A stretch of DNA of 64,000 nucleotides, taken from contig NZ_STGC01000005.1 in the NCBI RefSeq assembly GCF_005222805.1, positions 1,899,651 to 1,963,650 of the forward strand. Direction: 5' to 3'. The translations under genes and the position numbers were made by a program. The stretch is from Devosia sp. FKR38. GTDB taxonomy: Bacteria > Pseudomonadota > Alphaproteobacteria > Rhizobiales > Devosiaceae. This document shows, piece after piece, positions 9,392 through 20,786 of this stretch (position 1 is the first letter of the stretch; each line of letters begins with the position of its first letter). Below the pieces are notes generated by a model. That model had not been told where the DNA came from and did no database searches. It worked only from the letters and a program-made list of their open reading frames with translations.

Positions 9392-10234
9392 TTACTGGAA
9401 ACCCCAGAAGCCCTGCGGCTCGGCGGGGCCGATCAGCCGGTCGCCATTGCGATTGGGCCCCTGGTCGAGGAAAAAGCCATCAGCATCATACTCGGCCGGC
9501 AGCGGCTTGGCCTGCTGGGCCTTGCCCTGCCGCTTGGCCAGGAACTCCGCGAGCGGACCGGTTTCCCAGTCATTCAAATCCTCGGCGGTCAGCTCGGCGG
9601 GCGGCAGCACCACCGGCTCCACTACCGTCTGCGTCGGCGTGGCAGCGGCCACCGGGCGCGGCCGCATCGACAGCGGCATGGGCATGGGCGCCGCCTGCTG
9701 CGGCCCGATCGAGCCGACCACCACCGGATCGCTCGCTGCGGCCGGCGGAGTCGTGACGGGCGCCGGTGCGACCGCGACCGGCTGCACAGGCACGGCGGCA
9801 GGCGCTGGCGCGCTGGTCACGGCCGGCTGGGGCGCCGTGCTGCCATCGGTAATATAGCTGGGCAGCTTGCGACCCGAATTGAGATAGGTGCTGACCACAT
9901 CGCCATTGGCAGCAGCTGGCTGGCTTGGCTTTGCGGCCGCCTGGGCAGCGGGCGCGACAGGCGTCGCCGCCGGGGCAGCCACAGCCGGCTTGGCAACGGC
10001 AGCCGGGGCCACCGCAGCCACCTCGGTGGCAGCCGGACGCTGGCTCAGCGGCGCCGGCATCGGTGCAGTCTTGCTAGCGGGAACAGTGGCGGGCGCATCG
10101 ACCATGGCCACCTGCGCCGGACGCGCAGTGCCGCCCATCAGCTGGCTCGACACCAGGTCGGCAGTGGGAATGGCAACCACGATCAGGGCTCCGGCCCAGG
10201 CCAGGCCATTGGTGACGCGGCGATCGATTTTCAT
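9392..10234 (-). CDS. Ala/Pro-rich membrane-anchored protein of unknown function
   Basis: Unrecognised 280-residue protein. A basic N-terminus and one hydrophobic segment at about residues 10-30 suggest a signal anchor. About 170 residues of Ala/Pro/Val-rich low-complexity sequence follow, with blocks such as PAPAAVPVQP, and end in a more ordered acidic C-terminal patch (LTAEDLNDWETGPLAEFLAKR). The composition suggests a periplasm-spanning linker with a conserved tip. I picked the ATG at 10234 because the upstream extension lacks a ribosome site and is Cys/His-rich unlike the rest. It lies next to djlA-like on the same strand but 145 bases apart. Confidence 0.65.
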   Translation of the reverse strand: MKIDRRVTNGLAWAGALIVVAIPTADLVSSQLMGGTARPAQVAMVDAPATVPASKTAPMPAPLSQRPAATEVAAVAPAAVAKPAVAAPAATPVAPAAQAAAKPSQPAAANGDVVSTYLNSGRKLPSYITDGSTAPQPAVTSAPAPAAVPVQPVAVAPAPVTTPPAAASDPVVVGSIGPQQAAPMPMPLSMRPRPVAAATPTQTVVEPVVLPPAELTAEDLNDWETGPLAEFLAKRQGKAQQAKPLPAEYDADGFFLDQGPNRNGDRLIGPAEPQGFWGFQ

Positions 10235-10509
10235 GGCATTGGTCCCGTCTCGTTTGGCCGCTGCCGGCCCGCAAGGGTGGCAATCAGCCCGCTTTTCGTG
10301 GCCACAATGTGAAATCGGGGCGCTATGGCAGCCTGGACGCACCGGGCTGAACCCAGGCTGAACGACGCCCAAGAGGCCGCCGCCCGTCATGGGCCGCGGC
10401 CTGATGGCACCAGATCATGGTGAACGCAAGGTTAATTGCCCGCCGGCGCGATCACAAAGTGATCCCGTCCCGGCCCTGGCCAAGCCACACCCCGCCGCGA
10501 CCGACCGCC

Positions 10510-11409
10510 TCAAACAGCCGGGCGACGGCCCAGGATGCGCGCCAGCGCCAGGGCCAGCGGCGAGCGGTTATGCGTATAGATGTGGAACTCGGTCACGCCC
10601 TCGTCGAGCAGTTCTGTCACCTGCTCGGCGGCAACGGCCGACGCCACCAGCGCATGGGTTTCCGGCTCCTCGTCGAGGCCCTCGAAACGCTCGGCCAGCC
10701 AGGCCGGGATCGAGGTGCCGCAGCGCGCGGCAAAGCTCGAAATCTGCTTGAAACTATGGACCGGCTGGATGCCCGGCACGATCGGCGCCGTGATCCCGGC
10801 CGCCCGCGCCCGCTCCAGATAGCGCAGATAGTCGCCATTGGAGAAGAACATCTGGGTGATGGCCCGGTTGGCGCCGGCATCGATCTTGCGCTTGAGATTG
10901 TCCATCTCGGTGGACCAGTCCGGGCTCTGCGGATGCTTTTCCGGATAGGCCGCCACGGAAATGTCGAAGTCGCCGATGCGGCGCAGGCCACCCACCAGGT
11001 CCGCGGCATTCTGATAGCCCTCGGGATGGGGCGTGAACGGCTGGCCCACGCCCTCCGGCGGATCGCCGCGCAGCGCCACGATGCGGTTGATCCCCGCCGC
11101 CTGATAGCCGCGCACCACCGCATCGACCTCGGCGCGGCTGGCGCCAACGCAGGTCAGATGCGCTGCCGCATCCACGCCCGTATCGGCCTTGATCGAGCTG
11201 ACCATGCGCAGCGTGCGCTCGCGGGTCGTGCCGCCCGCGCCATAGGTCACCGAGACAAAGCGGGGCTTGAGCGGCGCCAGCTTGTGCACCGTGTCCCAGA
11301 ATTTTTCTTCCATCGCATCGGTCTTGGGCGGGAAGAACTCGAAGGAAATCTCCAGGGCTGGCCGCTGGTCTGCGGTCTGCCGGCTGGCGCGTGCATTGTC
11401 ATCAATCAT
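10510..11409 (-). CDS. metF: MetF, 5,10-methylenetetrahydrofolate reductase
   Basis: FAD enzyme that makes 5-methyl-THF for methionine synthesis. The 299-residue TIM-barrel protein shows SFEFFPPKTD at residues 22-31 (catalytic Glu), SVTYGAGGTTRERT near 53, IVALRGDPP near 110 and ITQMFFSNGDY near 184. It starts 12 bases after the stop of the ArsR-methyltransferase gene, so the pair forms an operon, presumably under the palindrome at 12388. Confidence 0.96.
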   Translation of the reverse strand: MIDDNARASRQTADQRPALEISFEFFPPKTDAMEEKFWDTVHKLAPLKPRFVSVTYGAGGTTRERTLRMVSSIKADTGVDAAAHLTCVGASRAEVDAVVRGYQAAGINRIVALRGDPPEGVGQPFTPHPEGYQNAADLVGGLRRIGDFDISVAAYPEKHPQSPDWSTEMDNLKRKIDAGANRAITQMFFSNGDYLRYLERARAAGITAPIVPGIQPVHSFKQISSFAARCGTSIPAWLAERFEGLDEEPETHALVASAVAAEQVTELLDEGVTEFHIYTHNRSPLALALARILGRRPAV

Positions 11410-11421
11410 GTCGGTTTCCGT

Positions 11422-12372
11422 TCAAGTCTTGTCGCTCAGGCGCCACAGGCACACCGTCAGGCCGCGCTGGCCGGACTGGCTGGGGAAGGATTGCATCGCA
11501 TCCACCACCAGCCCCGCCGCCGCCGCCCACCGGCTCATCTGCTCGGGCGACAGGCCCAGCCGGCGGTGGGCATGTTCGCTGCGCAGGAATTCGAGGTCAT
11601 GCGGCGCAAAATCGACGATGATCATCTCGCCGCCCGGCTTGAGCAGGCGGCGCGCCTGCGCCAGCATGCGGCCCGGATCATCGAAATAATGCAGCACCTG
11701 GTGGATCACCACCACATCGGCTGGGCCAACCGCCACATCGAGGTCGCCGATATCGCCCATGCGCACCTGGCCATGGGTGATGCCCGCGCCCGACAGGCGC
11801 GACCGCGCCACGGTCAGCATCTCGCGGCTGGAATCGAGCCCGATGCCGCGCTTGTAGGAATCGGCCAGCACTTCGAGCATGCGCCCGGTGCCGGTGCCCA
11901 GATCCACCAGTGTCTCGACGCGCCGCCCGCCCAGCGCCGCCACCACGGCAGCCTCCACGGCCTCTTCGGGCACCTGCAGCGTCTTGAGCAGATCCCAGCT
12001 GCTGGCGACCTTGGCGAAATATTCGGTGGCCTGGGCGGTATGGCTGGCCCGAACAGCCGCCTGCCGCTCGATATCGCGGCGACGTTCCACGTCCTCAGGG
12101 TCGAGATGGCCGATCAGCCATTGCGCCAGTTCGGCGCCGTCGCCATCCAGCGTCAGGCTGTAATAGGCCCAGGCGCCCTCGGCATTGCGCTGCACCAGCC
12201 CGGCGTCGGCCAACAGCTTGAGGTGGCGCGACACGCGCGGCTGGCTCTGCTTGAGGATTTCGGTGAGGTCCTTGACGGAATGCGCGCCATCGGCGAGCAA
12301 GGCCAACAGGCGCACCCGGGTGCCTTCACCCGCCGCCTTGAGCACACTCACCAATTCCGCCAGCTCAGCCAC
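11422..12372 (-). CDS. ArsR-type regulator fused to SAM-dependent methyltransferase
   Basis: 316-residue two-domain protein. Residues 1-90 form a winged helix of the ArsR type (SVKDLTEIL, SQPRVSRHLKLL, GAWAYYSL). Residues 125-316 form a class I methyltransferase with the SAM motif VDLGTGTGRML and the post-motif GGEMIIVDFAPHD. It precedes metF by 12 bases. The known context and domain pairing suggest a regulator of methionine/SAM-cycle genes that reads SAM or SAH through its methyltransferase fold; that role is inference. Whether it methylates anything is unknown. A perfect palindrome sits 16 bases before its start. Confidence 0.9.
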   Translation of the reverse strand: MAELAELVSVLKAAGEGTRVRLLALLADGAHSVKDLTEILKQSQPRVSRHLKLLADAGLVQRNAEGAWAYYSLTLDGDGAELAQWLIGHLDPEDVERRRDIERQAAVRASHTAQATEYFAKVASSWDLLKTLQVPEEAVEAAVVAALGGRRVETLVDLGTGTGRMLEVLADSYKRGIGLDSSREMLTVARSRLSGAGITHGQVRMGDIGDLDVAVGPADVVVIHQVLHYFDDPGRMLAQARRLLKPGGEMIIVDFAPHDLEFLRSEHAHRRLGLSPEQMSRWAAAAGLVVDAMQSFPSQSGQRGLTVCLWRLSDKT

Positions 12373-12387
12373 TGCAACCTCGAACTA

Positions 12388-12409
12388 GATATAAAGATGT
12401 CTTTATATC
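12388..12409. promoter_or_regulatory. Perfect palindrome, candidate operator of the ArsR-methyltransferase/metF operon
   Basis: GATATAAAGA and TCTTTATATC are exact inverted copies around a 2-base centre, in AT-rich sequence unlike the GC-rich surroundings. The site lies 16-37 bases before the start codon, where a repressor would block initiation. The symmetric 10-bp arms fit an ArsR dimer, so autoregulation is likely but inferred. Confidence 0.7.
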
Positions 12410-12463
12410 CGGATTGCGGCGCGGGTCTAGGGGGAAGTTGCAGTCCGGCCCACAAAGCACACA

Positions 12464-12490
12464 ACCCGCCCCTGCGGCAGCGGGGCGGGT
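12464..12490 (-). terminator. Terminator after the DUF2336 gene
   Basis: Perfect 9-bp stem (ACCCGCCCC with GGGGCGGGT) and 9-base loop, 24 bases after the stop at 12514. On the minus strand the tail is TGTGTGCTTTG, only moderately T-rich. Confidence 0.6.
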
Positions 12491-12513
12491 CGTGCGCATT
12501 GCAGAAGCAGAAC

Positions 12514-13644
12514 TCAGGCCGAGGCGGCCTCGCGGGCTTCGCTGACGGCGCGCTTGCGGAATTCATGGGCGCGCCAGAGATCGAAAATTCCCTGCGCCTC
12601 GTCGCGCTCGAGAGCGTCGAATCGTGTGGTCACCATGCGCCTGTCGGCTTCGCCGGGCAGGTCGCGCCAGGGCAGCGTAGCAAACATGGCCTCAAATAGG
12701 TCCGGCGTCAGGCCGGCGGCGCGCAGCGCCACGGTGACGGCAACATAGTCCTGGCTGGCCAGCCACTTGACCACCACCTCGGGCTTGACCCGCAGCAGCA
12801 CCGTCATGGCGGCCGCACAATGGTGGCCATAGCCGAAGCGGGCGAACCGGGCCAGCGCCCGCGTATCGAGCTGCTTGCGGTCGCTCAGCCCCTTGACCTG
12901 ATTATAGGCCACTTTCCATTCATCGGCCGAGAAGCCGGCGCGGTTGCGCATACGGTTATACACCACCGCATTGACCTTGCCGGCGGCCACCGGGTCAAAG
13001 CCGCGATCCATCTCGCCCAGCGTTTCGAGCACCTTGCTGGCCACGCCGTCGATTTCCTTGCGCAGCGAGGCCCAGTCGATACCGGGCCGGCTGCGCAGAT
13101 CGGCGGCGATCTCGCGGTCATTGGCGGCGCGGGCCACCAGCTTTTCCAGGATTGCCGTGTCGATGGTCGCCCCGGCATTGCGTACCAGCCGCACCACCGA
13201 GGCGCTTTGGCCGTGCTCGACAATGGCGTCGCCGACGCGGTCGCCCACCTGCGCACGCCCGGCAATCGCCTCGCGATGCGCCTCGGTCTGCTTGGTGATG
13301 ATGTCGATCAAATCGTCGTCCGACAGCACATTGGAGAATTCCAGCAGCGGCCGCGCCACCTCGATGTCGTCATTGGCCAGCTTGAGCACCACCGTGCCCG
13401 GCGCACGATCGAGCGGCGCCAAGAGCCGCGCCACATGCGCCCGCGCTTCCACTTCGACGAATTCGGCGAGCTGGCACAGCACCTCGTCATATTGGGCCAC
13501 CTGCTCGTCGTCGCAGCGGTCCGAAACATAGCTGAACAGCTCCGCCATATTGCGGAACAGATGCTCGCGCTCACTCAGATTGTCGTCGCCATTGAGCACG
13601 CGGAAGCTGGAAAAGGCCCGCTGTCCTTGGTCAAGCTCGCTCAT
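12514..13644 (-). CDS. DUF2336 domain protein
   Basis: 376-residue soluble helical protein of the alphaproteobacterial DUF2336 family, function unknown. It shows repeat-like alpha-helical segments (for example EVARPLLEFSNVLSDDDLIDII near residue 90 and GDAIVEHGQSASVVRLVRNAGA near 135), which resemble HEAT-type solenoids. I chose the ATG at 13644 because AGGAG lies 8 bases upstream; an ATG 6 bases earlier has the box too close. Terminator-like hairpins flank it on both sides, so it is probably a single-gene unit. Confidence 0.8.
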   Translation of the reverse strand: MSELDQGQRAFSSFRVLNGDDNLSEREHLFRNMAELFSYVSDRCDDEQVAQYDEVLCQLAEFVEVEARAHVARLLAPLDRAPGTVVLKLANDDIEVARPLLEFSNVLSDDDLIDIITKQTEAHREAIAGRAQVGDRVGDAIVEHGQSASVVRLVRNAGATIDTAILEKLVARAANDREIAADLRSRPGIDWASLRKEIDGVASKVLETLGEMDRGFDPVAAGKVNAVVYNRMRNRAGFSADEWKVAYNQVKGLSDRKQLDTRALARFARFGYGHHCAAAMTVLLRVKPEVVVKWLASQDYVAVTVALRAAGLTPDLFEAMFATLPWRDLPGEADRRMVTTRFDALERDEAQGIFDLWRAHEFRKRAVSEAREAASA

Positions 13645-13773
13645 CGTCATACTCCTGGCGCGTGGATACACTGGGCCGCAACCATGGAGCGCCAGAGTCT
13701 TGCGGGTTCTGAAGGATGCGGCCGGCATTTGCTTCAAATTGTGCCGGTCCCCGGAAGACAGGCCCAAAACGCC

Positions 13774-13805
13774 ACGGCCCCGGCGGATTGCTCCACCGGG
13801 GCCGT
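13774..13805 (-). terminator. katG terminator
   Basis: A 10-bp perfect stem (ACGGCCCCGG with CCGGGGCCGT) begins 23 bases after the katG stop. On the minus strand it is followed by GGCGTTTTGG, a short T run. Confidence 0.7.
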
Positions 13806-13828
13806 TGAATATGTGAGCGAGAAGCCGA

Positions 13829-16134
<2,306 letters not shown>

Positions 16135-16135
<1 letters not shown>

Positions 16136-17034
16136 TGACAATCACCCTCAGACAGATGCGCTATGCCGACGCCGTCGCCCGCACCGGCCATTTCGGCCGC
16201 GCCGCCGAGGCCTGCGCCGTCTCCCAGCCGGCGCTATCCCAGCAGATCATGGCGCTCGAGGCGCTGTGCGGCACGCCGCTGTTCGACCGTCTCAAGACCG
16301 GGGTGCAGCTCACCCCTTTTGGCCGGGATTTCATCGCCCTGGCCCAGGCGACACTGCGCAGTGCCGAGGCGCTCGATGCCTTCGCGCTGGGTCGCTCCGG
16401 TCGCCCCGATCGCCATCTGCGCTTTGGCCTGATCCCAACCGTCGCGCCCTATCTGCTACCCGCCATCTTCCCGGCCCTGCGCCGCGCCCTGGCCGATGTC
16501 GATTTCGCCGTCAGCGAAAATCGCACCGATGCCCTGCTCGCGGGCCTGGGTGATGGCAGCCTCGATGTCGCGCTGATCGCCACCCCCGTGCCCGAGCGCG
16601 GCCCCCGCTTGGTCAGCGCACCGCTGTTTCTCGATCGCTTCGTGCTCGCCACCAGTCGCAGCGAGGCCGATGGCGCCCCCGTCCAGCTCAGCACGGTCGC
16701 GCCAGACCGCATCCTGCTGCTCGACGAGGGCCATTGCTTCCGCGATCAGGCCATCGCCGCCTGCCGCATCGAGGGCAGCACGGCGCCGCGCACCTTTGCG
16801 GCCACCTCGCTCTCCACCATCGTCGAATTCGTCGCCAATGGTCAGGGCGTCACCCTCCTGCCCCAGATCGCCGTGCCCAAGGAGGCCAGCGATCCGCGCA
16901 TCGCCATCCATGCCATTGCCAGCAGCGGCGCCGAGCGCCGCCTGTCGCTGGTCTGGCGCGAGGGCGCGGCTTTTGCCCCGCTGTTCGAACGCATGGCCGA
17001 GACCATCCGCGCCTGCCAGCCCCTGCCGAACTGA
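16135..17034 (+). CDS. oxyR: OxyR, LysR-type hydrogen peroxide sensor
   Basis: 299-residue LysR regulator. The N-terminal helix-turn-helix covers about residues 1-60 (AVSQPALSQQI). The effector domain contains Cys201 in DEGHCFRDQ and Cys210, with the nine-residue spacing of the E. coli OxyR redox pair Cys199/Cys208. These residues and the divergent katG make the call firm. The start is GTG, with AGGAAG a few bases upstream inside the palindrome. Confidence 0.95.
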
Positions 17035-17165
17035 TCGCCACCCGGGCACCCTGGGGTGCCTATCGCCCGCACGGGTACCTTCTTGCGGCGCTCATCGCAC
17101 CGGCCCATCTAGGCGGCGCCACCGGCCCGACCGGTCGCACAGATTTGCCGACACAGGAGTTGACG

Positions 17166-17672
17166 ATGAAGACAATGTTTGGTGGCGCCATGCTGGCGCT
17201 GACCCTGCTGACCACGGGCCCGCTGCTCGGCCTGGCCCAGGCGCAGGAGACCGTGGTCGCCGCTGCCGACAAGGAGGCGCTGTTCACCAGCCCCGATCCG
17301 CAGCTCAATGCCAACAAGCAGGTGGTCTATCACATCATGAAGGACCTGCTGGAGGCCAACCACTGGGACACCGCTGACCTGTTCCTCACCGAGCGCTATC
17401 TGCAGCACAATCCCAACGTGCCCTCGGGCCGCGACACCGTGGTGAAGTTCTTCACCGAGGTGCTCAAGGTCAGCCCCACGCCCATTCCCGAGAAAATGCA
17501 GAGCCCGGTGACCTTCGTCACCGCCGAGGGCGATCTGGTGACCGTCGCCACCGTGCGCACCGAGCCCGATCCCAAGGATCCGTCCAAGACCTATACCACC
17601 ACCTGGTATGACACCTGGCGCATCCTCGACGGCAAGGCCGACGAGCATTGGGACGCTGCCGTCAAGCAGTGA
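17166..17672 (+). CDS. Secreted SnoaL/NTF2-like protein
   Basis: 168-residue protein with a clear signal peptide (about residues 1-26, ending in AQAQ). The mature part matches the SnoaL-like fold often annotated as nuclear transport factor 2 family: LLEANHWDTADLFLTERYLQHNPNVPSGRD followed by a region for beta strands and a final WRILDGKADEHWDAA. The HNP motif near residue 78 is a frequent family landmark. Enzymatic role is unknown. An AGGAG box precedes the ATG. It follows oxyR by 131 bases on the same strand and might share peroxide control, which is not shown. Confidence 0.75.
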   Translation: MKTMFGGAMLALTLLTTGPLLGLAQAQETVVAAADKEALFTSPDPQLNANKQVVYHIMKDLLEANHWDTADLFLTERYLQHNPNVPSGRDTVVKFFTEVLKVSPTPIPEKMQSPVTFVTAEGDLVTVATVRTEPDPKDPSKTYTTTWYDTWRILDGKADEHWDAAVKQ

Positions 17673-17714
17673 TCACCCCTTCGGCGGGGCGGCTCCGGTC
17701 GCCCTCCCCCGGTC

Positions 17715-18671
17715 TCAGGCCGCCGCCCGCGCCTGCCCGCGCCGGCGGAAACTGTCATAGCTGAACACCGCCAGCGACAGCCAGATCAGCGCAAAGCTCA
17801 CCAGCCGCAGCCCGTTGAGATGCTCGCCAAACAGGAAGATGGCGACCAGGAACTGGATCGATGGCGCGATATACTGGAACATGCCGATGGTGGTCAGCCG
17901 CAGCCGCCGCACCGCAAAGGCGAACAGCAGCAGCGGGATCGCCGTGGCCGGTCCGGTGAACACCAAGAGCGCCATGTAATAGGGATCGGCATGGATGCCT
18001 GGCCCGAAGGTCAGCAGATTATAGATCACATAGCCCGCCGCCATGGGCGCCAGCATCACCGTCTCGGCAAACAGCCCGCTGGCCGGCCCCAGCTGCGCCG
18101 TCTTGCGGAAATAGCCATAAAAGCCGAATGACAGCGCCAGCCCCAGCGCGATGATGGGGATGCGCCCCAGCCCCACCGCCTGGATGCCAATGGCCACCAC
18201 TGCGATCAGGATCGACACCGTCTGCAGCCGGTTCTGCCGCTCGCCCAGCAGCACCATGCCCATGGCCACATTGACCAGCGGATTGATGAAATAGCCAAAG
18301 CTGGCTTCCAGCACCTGCCCGGTCTCGACCGCCCAGACATAGAGCAGCCAATTGCCCGCCAGCAGCACCGCCGACAGCAGCGTCATCAGCGCGCGGCGCC
18401 GGTCGGCAAACAAGGCCCGCACATCGCCGAACCCACCGCTCAGTGCCAGGATGCCGCCCAGCAGAACCAGCGACCACAGCGTGCGCTCGGCCACGATCAT
18501 CACCGAGCCGACCGCCTCCACCTCGCGGAACAGCAGCGGCAGAAAGCCCCACAGCACATAGGCCGCCAGCGCCGACAGCACGCCGTTGCGACCATCATTG
18601 GAGGAAGCGGCAGAGGGCGGCGCCACATCGCTGGGGGCGATGGCTTCAGGGGCCGATTCGGGCAGGGACAT
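17715..18671 (-). CDS. rarD: RarD, EamA-family transporter
   Basis: 318-residue inner-membrane protein with about ten hydrophobic segments in two EamA halves. The RarD signature region AYVLWGFLPLLFRE follows a short cytosolic tail, and the segment with NWLLYVWAVETGQVLEASFGYFINPLVNV is highly typical. Substrate is not established for the family (E. coli RarD was linked to chloramphenicol resistance). Start at 18671 is favoured by GGAGA 8 bases upstream. Confidence 0.92.
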   Translation of the reverse strand: MSLPESAPEAIAPSDVAPPSAASSNDGRNGVLSALAAYVLWGFLPLLFREVEAVGSVMIVAERTLWSLVLLGGILALSGGFGDVRALFADRRRALMTLLSAVLLAGNWLLYVWAVETGQVLEASFGYFINPLVNVAMGMVLLGERQNRLQTVSILIAVVAIGIQAVGLGRIPIIALGLALSFGFYGYFRKTAQLGPASGLFAETVMLAPMAAGYVIYNLLTFGPGIHADPYYMALLVFTGPATAIPLLLFAFAVRRLRLTTIGMFQYIAPSIQFLVAIFLFGEHLNGLRLVSFALIWLSLAVFSYDSFRRRGQARAAA

Positions 18672-18865
18672 AGTCATTCTCCGCGCCCATATCGGGCCGC
18701 TCAAGCCCTGATACCAGACGGTTCGGACCCCGGCCAATCAGAGTTTGTGATCCCGCCACACGCAAACGCGAATGACCGGCCACAACCTCTCCATGATCGC
18801 GGCGTTCACTGGGACTGCGCCGATCTGGCGCTGCCACTGACCGATAACCGAGCAGGAGCTGACCG

Positions 18866-19315
18866 ATGAAGAAAACCATCACCTGGATCTTGATTGCCGA
18901 TGGCGCGCAGGCGCGCATCCTCGAGAACACCGGCCCCGGCAAAGGGCTGCAACAGGTGAAGGGCCTCGATTGGTCCATCGTCCCCCTGCAGGCGCAGGAC
19001 ATCGTGTCCGACAAGCCCGGCCGCAGCTTCTCCTCCAACGGCACGGGCCGCAGCGCCATGGAGCCCAAGACCGATCCGGTTGAGCATCGCGAAACCGAAT
19101 TCGTCAAATCCGTCGCCGCCGCGCTGGACAGCCAATTGCAGGCCGGCGCCTTCCACCGTCTCGTCGTGGTCGCTGCCCCCATCGCCCTGGGTGATCTGCG
19201 CAAGGCCCTGACCCCGGCCGTACAGAAGGCAGTGATCGCCGAGATCAACAAGGATCTGACCAATCTACCCACCAGCCAGCTGCCGCAGCACCTTGAAAGC
19301 GTGCTGCCCGCCTGA
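18866..19315 (+). CDS. Host attachment family protein (AtsA/Host_attach type)
   Basis: 149-residue protein of the family named after an Agrobacterium gene needed for attachment to plant cells. It begins TWILIADGAQARILE, followed by a GRSF/GRSAMEPKTDPVEHRETEFVK segment and a C-terminal VVVAAPIALGDLRKALTPAVQKAV block, all standard for the family. No signal peptide or membrane segment, so it acts in the cytosol; biochemical function is unknown. A strong bidirectional terminator follows 29 bases after its stop. Confidence 0.85.
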   Translation: MKKTITWILIADGAQARILENTGPGKGLQQVKGLDWSIVPLQAQDIVSDKPGRSFSSNGTGRSAMEPKTDPVEHRETEFVKSVAAALDSQLQAGAFHRLVVVAAPIALGDLRKALTPAVQKAVIAEINKDLTNLPTSQLPQHLESVLPA

Positions 19316-19344
19316 TTGCACTACTCTTTCAATAGCTTGAAACG

Positions 19345-19384
19345 AAAAACCGATTCAGCGCCACAAAGCGTTGAATCGGTTTTT
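19345..19384. terminator. Bidirectional terminator between convergent genes
   Basis: AAAAACCGATTCA pairs exactly with TGAATCGGTTTTT, and inner pairs extend the stem to about 18 bp. A-tract and T-tract on either side allow termination in both directions, serving the attachment gene and the hydrolase at 19460. Two short TTGAATCAG repeats lie just downstream (19392 and 19412). Confidence 0.9.
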
Positions 19385-19459
19385 CAGCCTGTTGAATCAG
19401 TGTCTCAGCCGCTTGAATCAGCGCGCCAGCCCTGCCCGGCCGCGCAGCATCAGGCCAGC

Positions 19460-20311
19460 CTAATCCTCTGAATCCGCGTCGCTTTCCTCAGCGTCGCCGC
19501 CCGAGATCGCGTCGAGAAATTCCAGCAGCATGGAGTTGACCAGCTCGGGCCGCTCGATGCTGGGAATATGCGCCACATCTTCCAGAACCGCCGCAAAGGC
19601 ATTGGGCATTTCTTCGGACAGATGCTCATGCCGGTCGATCAGCGCCGTGAAATCCTGGTCGCCCACCAGCAGCAGGCTGGGCGCATTGATCTCGCCCACG
19701 CGGCTCCAGGCCTCGGGTCGCCGCTGCTCATGCGTCAGGGCCGGCTTGGCCAGCGCCAGCGCGTTCATGTCCATGAACAGCTCGCGCGCCGCGCCCGACA
19801 CCCGCCCCGATTGCGCCCGTGGCCCATCGAGCCATTCATGCGCCTGCACTCGGTTGAGCATGTCCATGTCGCCGCGCTCGAAGGCATGTTCCTCGGCCGC
19901 CTCGATCATCGCCTCGGCCTCGGTGGCGCTCCAGGGCGCCCCGGTCACCGAGGTGCCGATCAGCACCAGGCCAATCACCCGGCCGGGATGGCGCAGCGCA
20001 AAATCGATCGCCAGCCCGCCGCCCATCGAACAGCCCACCAGCACAGCCGCATGGATGTCGAAGGCCTCGAGCAGCGCGTCCAGATCATCGAGATGGTTGA
20101 ACACCTCGTCCGGGCTCGTGGTCTCGCCATAGCCGCGCCGGTCATAGGCAATGGCGTGCCAACCAGCCTCGGCCACCGCCGCCATCTGGTCGAGCCACAT
20201 CCGCTTGTCGCAGACCCCGGCATGCAGGAAAATCACCGGCAGACCCTCGCCGGCTTCCAGCCCCGTCAGCGCAGCGCCGCCGGTCTCGAAGGCAAAGGAC
20301 TCGATCACCAC
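19460..20311 (-). CDS. Alpha/beta hydrolase
   Basis: 283-residue soluble alpha/beta hydrolase. HAGVCDKRMW near residue 30 resembles the oxyanion-hole region, the nucleophile elbow is GCSMGG near residue 93 (Ser), and the catalytic Asp and His are probably in VGDQDFTAL and EDVAHIPSIERP. The acidic tail (GGDAEESDADSED) is unusual. Similar proteins include 3-oxoadipate enol-lactonase-like hydrolases, but the substrate is unknown. It overlaps the upstream small secreted gene by 7 bases. Confidence 0.85.
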   Translation of the reverse strand: MVIESFAFETGGAALTGLEAGEGLPVIFLHAGVCDKRMWLDQMAAVAEAGWHAIAYDRRGYGETTSPDEVFNHLDDLDALLEAFDIHAAVLVGCSMGGGLAIDFALRHPGRVIGLVLIGTSVTGAPWSATEAEAMIEAAEEHAFERGDMDMLNRVQAHEWLDGPRAQSGRVSGAARELFMDMNALALAKPALTHEQRRPEAWSRVGEINAPSLLLVGDQDFTALIDRHEHLSEEMPNAFAAVLEDVAHIPSIERPELVNSMLLEFLDAISGGDAEESDADSED

Positions 20312-20628
20312 GCACAGATTTCCGTTTCGGTTGCATCGCTCTGCCAGCAGGCGGCATCGGCCTCCGAGCGCAGATAGCTGCCCGGCAGCGCCACCGAACG
20401 CCCACCCGCCTCAAAAATAGCGCTCACCGACGCCACGCCGGGGCTGTCCACCCAGACCTCAAAAGTCGGCTTGCCAGCGGCCGAAATTGCAAAGCTCCCG
20501 GCTTCGTCCAGCGCGGTGAACACACAGGGGTATTCGCCATCATCGGTGGTGCGGCACAGCGCATCCTTGGCCATCGCCGGCGTCGCCAACAAGCCCACGA
20601 CCAGCAGCCCCATCACAATCCGCATCAC
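20305..20628 (-). CDS. Small secreted four-cysteine protein, unknown function
   Basis: 107-residue protein with a signal peptide (about residues 1-20, TPAMA cleavage region). The mature part has four Cys, at the positions of ALCRTT, EYPCVF, AACWQS and EICAW, which could form two disulfides in the periplasm. The nearby gene at 20787 has the same layout (signal peptide, GK.F strand, GV turn, CW motif, C-terminal CA), so the two look like tandem paralogs. Its stop overlaps the hydrolase start, so they are likely co-translated. Confidence 0.7.
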   Translation of the reverse strand: MMRIVMGLLVVGLLATPAMAKDALCRTTDDGEYPCVFTALDEAGSFAISAAGKPTFEVWVDSPGVASVSAIFEAGGRSVALPGSYLRSEADAACWQSDATETEICAW

Positions 20629-20786
20629 TCACACTCCCCAGGCGCGATTCCCACGCGCGATTCATCCGTCACAACGGCCGCATCCAGAACGGGCGCAGCC
20701 TCCACACCAATGCGGCAACGCCATGATCACCGGCACCATCCGGGCGCGGTCAGCGCCAGATCTCGCCGCTCAAACGCCGCTCGGGC

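Noticed and set aside
12388..12409. SAM-type riboswitch before the ArsR-methyltransferase
   Set aside because: The leader is too short and only a DNA-like symmetric palindrome is seen; an operator fits better.
10417..12699. 760-residue plus-strand frame
   Set aside because: It is antisense to metF and the ArsR-methyltransferase, has His/Arg-rich low-quality translation and no family match.
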